A DNA stretch of 60,936 nt from Acinetobacter gyllenbergii CIP 110306 = MTCC 11365 (lineage in GTDB: Bacteria; Pseudomonadota; Gammaproteobacteria; Pseudomonadales; Moraxellaceae), in the NCBI RefSeq assembly GCF_000413855.1, contig NZ_ATGG01000001.1:1-60936 (forward strand), read 5' to 3'. The notes under the pieces are model-generated. The model saw only the letters and a program-made list of their open reading frames with translations, was not told where the DNA came from and searched no databases. Of this stretch, positions 57,809 to 60,936 are shown piece after piece. The translations under genes and the position numbers were made by a program. Position 1 is the stretch's first letter, and each line of letters opens with the position of its first letter.

Positions 57809-58144
57809 ATGAACGCCCAAGCTCTAGAATTGTCAGATAGTGCTGCTAACAAAGTTCGCCAACTACGCGAAAGTGAAGGCAATAACGACCTTATGTTACG
57901 TGTTTATGTAACGGGTGGTGGCTGTTCAGGCTTCTCTTATGGCTTTAACTTTGCAGAAAGTGTCAATGAAGATGATGCTGAGTTCAGCAATGGCGATGTG
58001 AAAGTATTGGTTGACTCTCTCAGCTATCAGTATCTCGTGGGTTCTGTTGTCGACTATCTTGAAGGGCTTGAAGGTTCACGCTTTGTGATCCAAAACCCAA
58101 ATGCGACGACAACGTGTGGCTGTGGATCATCTTTCTCGATTTAA
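57809..58144 (+). CDS. erpA: Iron-sulfur cluster insertion protein ErpA
   Basis: A 111-residue A-type carrier that delivers Fe-S clusters to apoproteins. The three conserved Cys are present: Cys39 in [11 protein letters not shown] and Cys103/Cys105 in [11 protein letters not shown]. Length and ends match ErpA rather than IscA. Confidence 0.96.
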   Translation: MNAQALELSDSAANKVRQLRESEGNNDLMLRVYVTGGGCSGFSYGFNFAESVNEDDAEFSNGDVKVLVDSLSYQYLVGSVVDYLEGLEGSRFVIQNPNATTTCGCGSSFSI

Positions 58145-58158
58145 TCGATTTTTGATGT

Positions 58159-58190
58159 AAAAAAAGCTTCTCCAATTGAGAAGCTTTTTT
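58159..58190. terminator. Bidirectional terminator between erpA and anmK
   Basis: AAAAAGCTTCTC-caatt-GAGAAGCTTTTTT with A and T runs on both sides. Confidence 0.93.
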
Positions 58191-58196
58191 ATTGTT

Positions 58197-59330
58197 TTAT
58201 ACCATGGTGATGGTGCCGAGAATGCGATCTCCAGCTGCACCCGTCACCGCGGGTAAATTACCACTCAGTTGTTGTACGAAGCGCATAGCCAACCACGCAA
58301 AAGCAGTTGCTTCAACCCATGTTGGGGCTAAATCAAGTGCATCTGTGGTTTGTACCGACCAATTGTGTTTACGTAAGCGCCAACGGAGTTGCTCAAGTAA
58401 ATGTGAGTTATAGGCACCCCCACCACAAACATAGATTTCACCCGTCGGCATGGTTTCTTTACTACGGTAAATCGCTTTTTTAATGGCACGTGTGGTGAGT
58501 TTCATCAAAGTGGATTGAATATTTTCTGGGGTATCTTCCAGTTCATCATATTCAAGATCATTGCGCCAATCGCTGAGCTGTTCATCTAGCCATTCTAAAT
58601 TAAAGTCTTCGCGGCCTGTGCTCTTCGGGGGTTCTTTGGCAAAAAACTCATGATTCTGTAGACGATCCAATAACGAACGAATAGGATTACCATAGGCTGC
58701 CCAATCGCCATTTTCATCATAAGGATGTCCAGTATGGCGATGGCACCATGCATCCATCAAGATATTGGCAGGACCAGTATCAAAGCCATATACGCCGTCT
58801 AGGTTGTTTGCAGGCAGCATACTGACATTGGCAATGCCACCTAAATTTAAAATCACGCGGTGAATGCTGTCATGTTGAAACAGCGCTTGATGGAAAGCAG
58901 GCACTAAAGGTGCACCTTGACCACCTGCGGCCATGTCACGACGACGGAAATCCGAGACCACAGGCAGTTGCGTGATTTCTGTAATGATATTGGGGTCACC
59001 AATTTGTAAGGTAAAGCCATGTTCAGGACGATGGCGAATGGTTTGTCCATGTGAACCAATCGCTTTAATCTGGCTTCGGTCTAAATTATTTTGTTCAATC
59101 AGTTGATTAATGCCATGCCCAATCATTTGCGCTAAAGCAACATCAGCTTTACCCATACGATCAATTTCATTGTCGTCAGGGAGTGTCAATGCCATCAACT
59201 CATCACGTAGTTCAGGCTCAAAAGGCACAGTCAGCGTGGCATGCAATGTTAATGGATCGAATGAAGTTGCAACAATATCAACACCATCCATGCTCGTGCC
59301 TGTCATTACACCAATATAGATCGCGCTCAT
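58197..59330 (-). CDS. anmK: Anhydro-N-acetylmuramic acid kinase
   Basis: A 377-residue sugar kinase of cell-wall recycling: phosphorylates and hydrates anhydro-MurNAc to MurNAc-6-phosphate. The N-terminal YIGVMTGTSMDGVDIVA, GSHGQTIRH, NLGGIANVS and FDTGPANILMD motifs are all present. AGGATAAG precedes the ATG at 59330. Works in the same recycling route as the lytic transglycosylase and Mpl of this window. Transcribed away from tyrS. Confidence 0.97.
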   Translation of the reverse strand: MSAIYIGVMTGTSMDGVDIVATSFDPLTLHATLTVPFEPELRDELMALTLPDDNEIDRMGKADVALAQMIGHGINQLIEQNNLDRSQIKAIGSHGQTIRHRPEHGFTLQIGDPNIITEITQLPVVSDFRRRDMAAGGQGAPLVPAFHQALFQHDSIHRVILNLGGIANVSMLPANNLDGVYGFDTGPANILMDAWCHRHTGHPYDENGDWAAYGNPIRSLLDRLQNHEFFAKEPPKSTGREDFNLEWLDEQLSDWRNDLEYDELEDTPENIQSTLMKLTTRAIKKAIYRSKETMPTGEIYVCGGGAYNSHLLEQLRWRLRKHNWSVQTTDALDLAPTWVEATAFAWLAMRFVQQLSGNLPAVTGAAGDRILGTITMV

Positions 59331-59388
59331 ATACAACTTATCCTGCAAGATGCTGAAAAAATGTTAGTATATCGCACAAATTGAATAA

Positions 59389-60624
<1,236 letters not shown>

Positions 60625-60641
60625 ATCGAAAAGAAAATAAT

Positions 60642-60669
60642 AAAAAGCAGGCCATGAGCCTGCTTTTTA
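60642..60669 (+). terminator. Terminator of tyrS
   Basis: AAAAAGCAGGC-catga-GCCTGCTTTTT, 17 bases after the stop. Confidence 0.92.
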
Positions 60670-60752
60670 TACGTAAATAGCTGATAAAAACAACGAAAAC
60701 ACTGATTTTGTAGAAAAAAGAAACATGCAAAAGAAAATAATAAAAAAGGGGG

Positions 60753-60780
60753 TTGCACCTGAACTGAAATACTGTAGAAT
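60753..60780 (+). promoter_or_regulatory. rRNA-type promoter P1
   Basis: TTGCAC (60753-60758), 16 bases, TAGAAT (60775-60780), then GCACATCC. The -35, the spacing and the GCAC after the -10 match the rRNA promoter at 2071-2098, so a second rRNA operon (or stable RNA genes) probably begins just past the right edge. Confidence 0.72.
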
Positions 60781-60892
60781 GCACATCCATCGGCGGTGAT
60801 GCAGATAAAAACTTGTTGAGAAACAAGGATTTGGCTAGAAAGGTTAGATTCTTGGGTTGATTGATAAGTTTGCTAAATATCTAAATTACCTG

Positions 60893-60920
60893 TTGACTTT
60901 TAAGAAATTGAGAGTAATAT
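60893..60920 (+). promoter_or_regulatory. Strong sigma-70 promoter P2
   Basis: TTGACT (60893-60898), 16 bases, TAATAT (60915-60920). About 140 bases downstream of P1. Tandem promoters followed by no coding frame suit a stable RNA operon continuing outside the window. Confidence 0.65.
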
Positions 60921-60936
60921 AGCCGACCTAGCTTGA

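Overview
The window is chromosomal DNA from a gammaproteobacterium, almost certainly an Acinetobacter species (Moraxellaceae). The reasons are the 16S rRNA and its Ile/Ala tRNA spacer, the rpmH-rnpA-yidD-yidC-mnmE / dnaA-dnaN-recF-gyrB origin neighbourhood, AdeT-like solute-binding proteins, and low-GC, AT-rich intergenic DNA. The species cannot be named from the sequence alone. I see no prophage, insertion sequence, integron or CRISPR array.

The window is centred on the replication origin. oriC lies at about 41.63-42.08 kb between rpmH and dnaA, with about seven DnaA boxes and an AT-rich unwinding region. Four parS-like centromere sites (2.89, 34.74, 45.15 and 49.82 kb) surround it. A ribosomal RNA operon points outward at the left end (16S, tRNA-Ile, tRNA-Ala; 23S would be off the window). 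Two strong rRNA-type promoters point outward at the right end (60.75 and 60.89 kb). Both replication arms therefore seem to start with an rRNA operon transcribed away from oriC.

Layout. 0-2.1 kb: rRNA operon. 2.2-6.8 kb: periplasmic cyclophilin, HSL-type esterase, small lipoprotein, degenerate metallo-beta-lactamase-fold protein and divergent LysR regulator. 6.9-9.7 kb: grpE and dnaK with heat-shock-type promoters. 9.7-15.2 kb: UlaG-like hydrolase, then a small membrane protein and three tandem matrixin-like zinc metalloproteases with a Gln-rich coiled coil inserted in the catalytic fold. 15.2-20.1 kb: lytic transglycosylase, a desaturase broken by a stop codon and flanked by arrays of an AT-rich palindrome, and purE-purK. 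20.3-22.8 kb: secreted orphan, DUF486 protein, mpl. 23.1-28 kb: four-gene operon (acyl-CoA dehydrogenase, APH-like kinase, histidine phosphatase, SDR) with divergent LysR, resembling 4-hydroxyacyl-CoA catabolism. 28-36.3 kb: LtrA, TerC under a yybP-ykoY manganese riboswitch, a broken nucleotidyltransferase, guaD, hpt, a GlsB-type protein, dsbC and a PilU-like ATPase. 36.3-48.4 kb: DUF2310 protein, then the origin genes. 48.4-52.7 kb: Fur-box-preceded PepSY protein with a coupled small membrane ORF, DedA, ABC-F ATPase. 52.9-57.7 kb: four tandem AdeT-like periplasmic solute-binding proteins. 57.8-60.6 kb: erpA, anmK, tyrS.

Most of the window is ordinary core genome. The most unusual parts are the protease triplet, the palindrome/DnaA-box arrays shared between oriC and the desaturase locus, the AdeT-like tandem family with duplicated leader hairpins, and a three-way-junction inverted-repeat structure near 4.3 kb.
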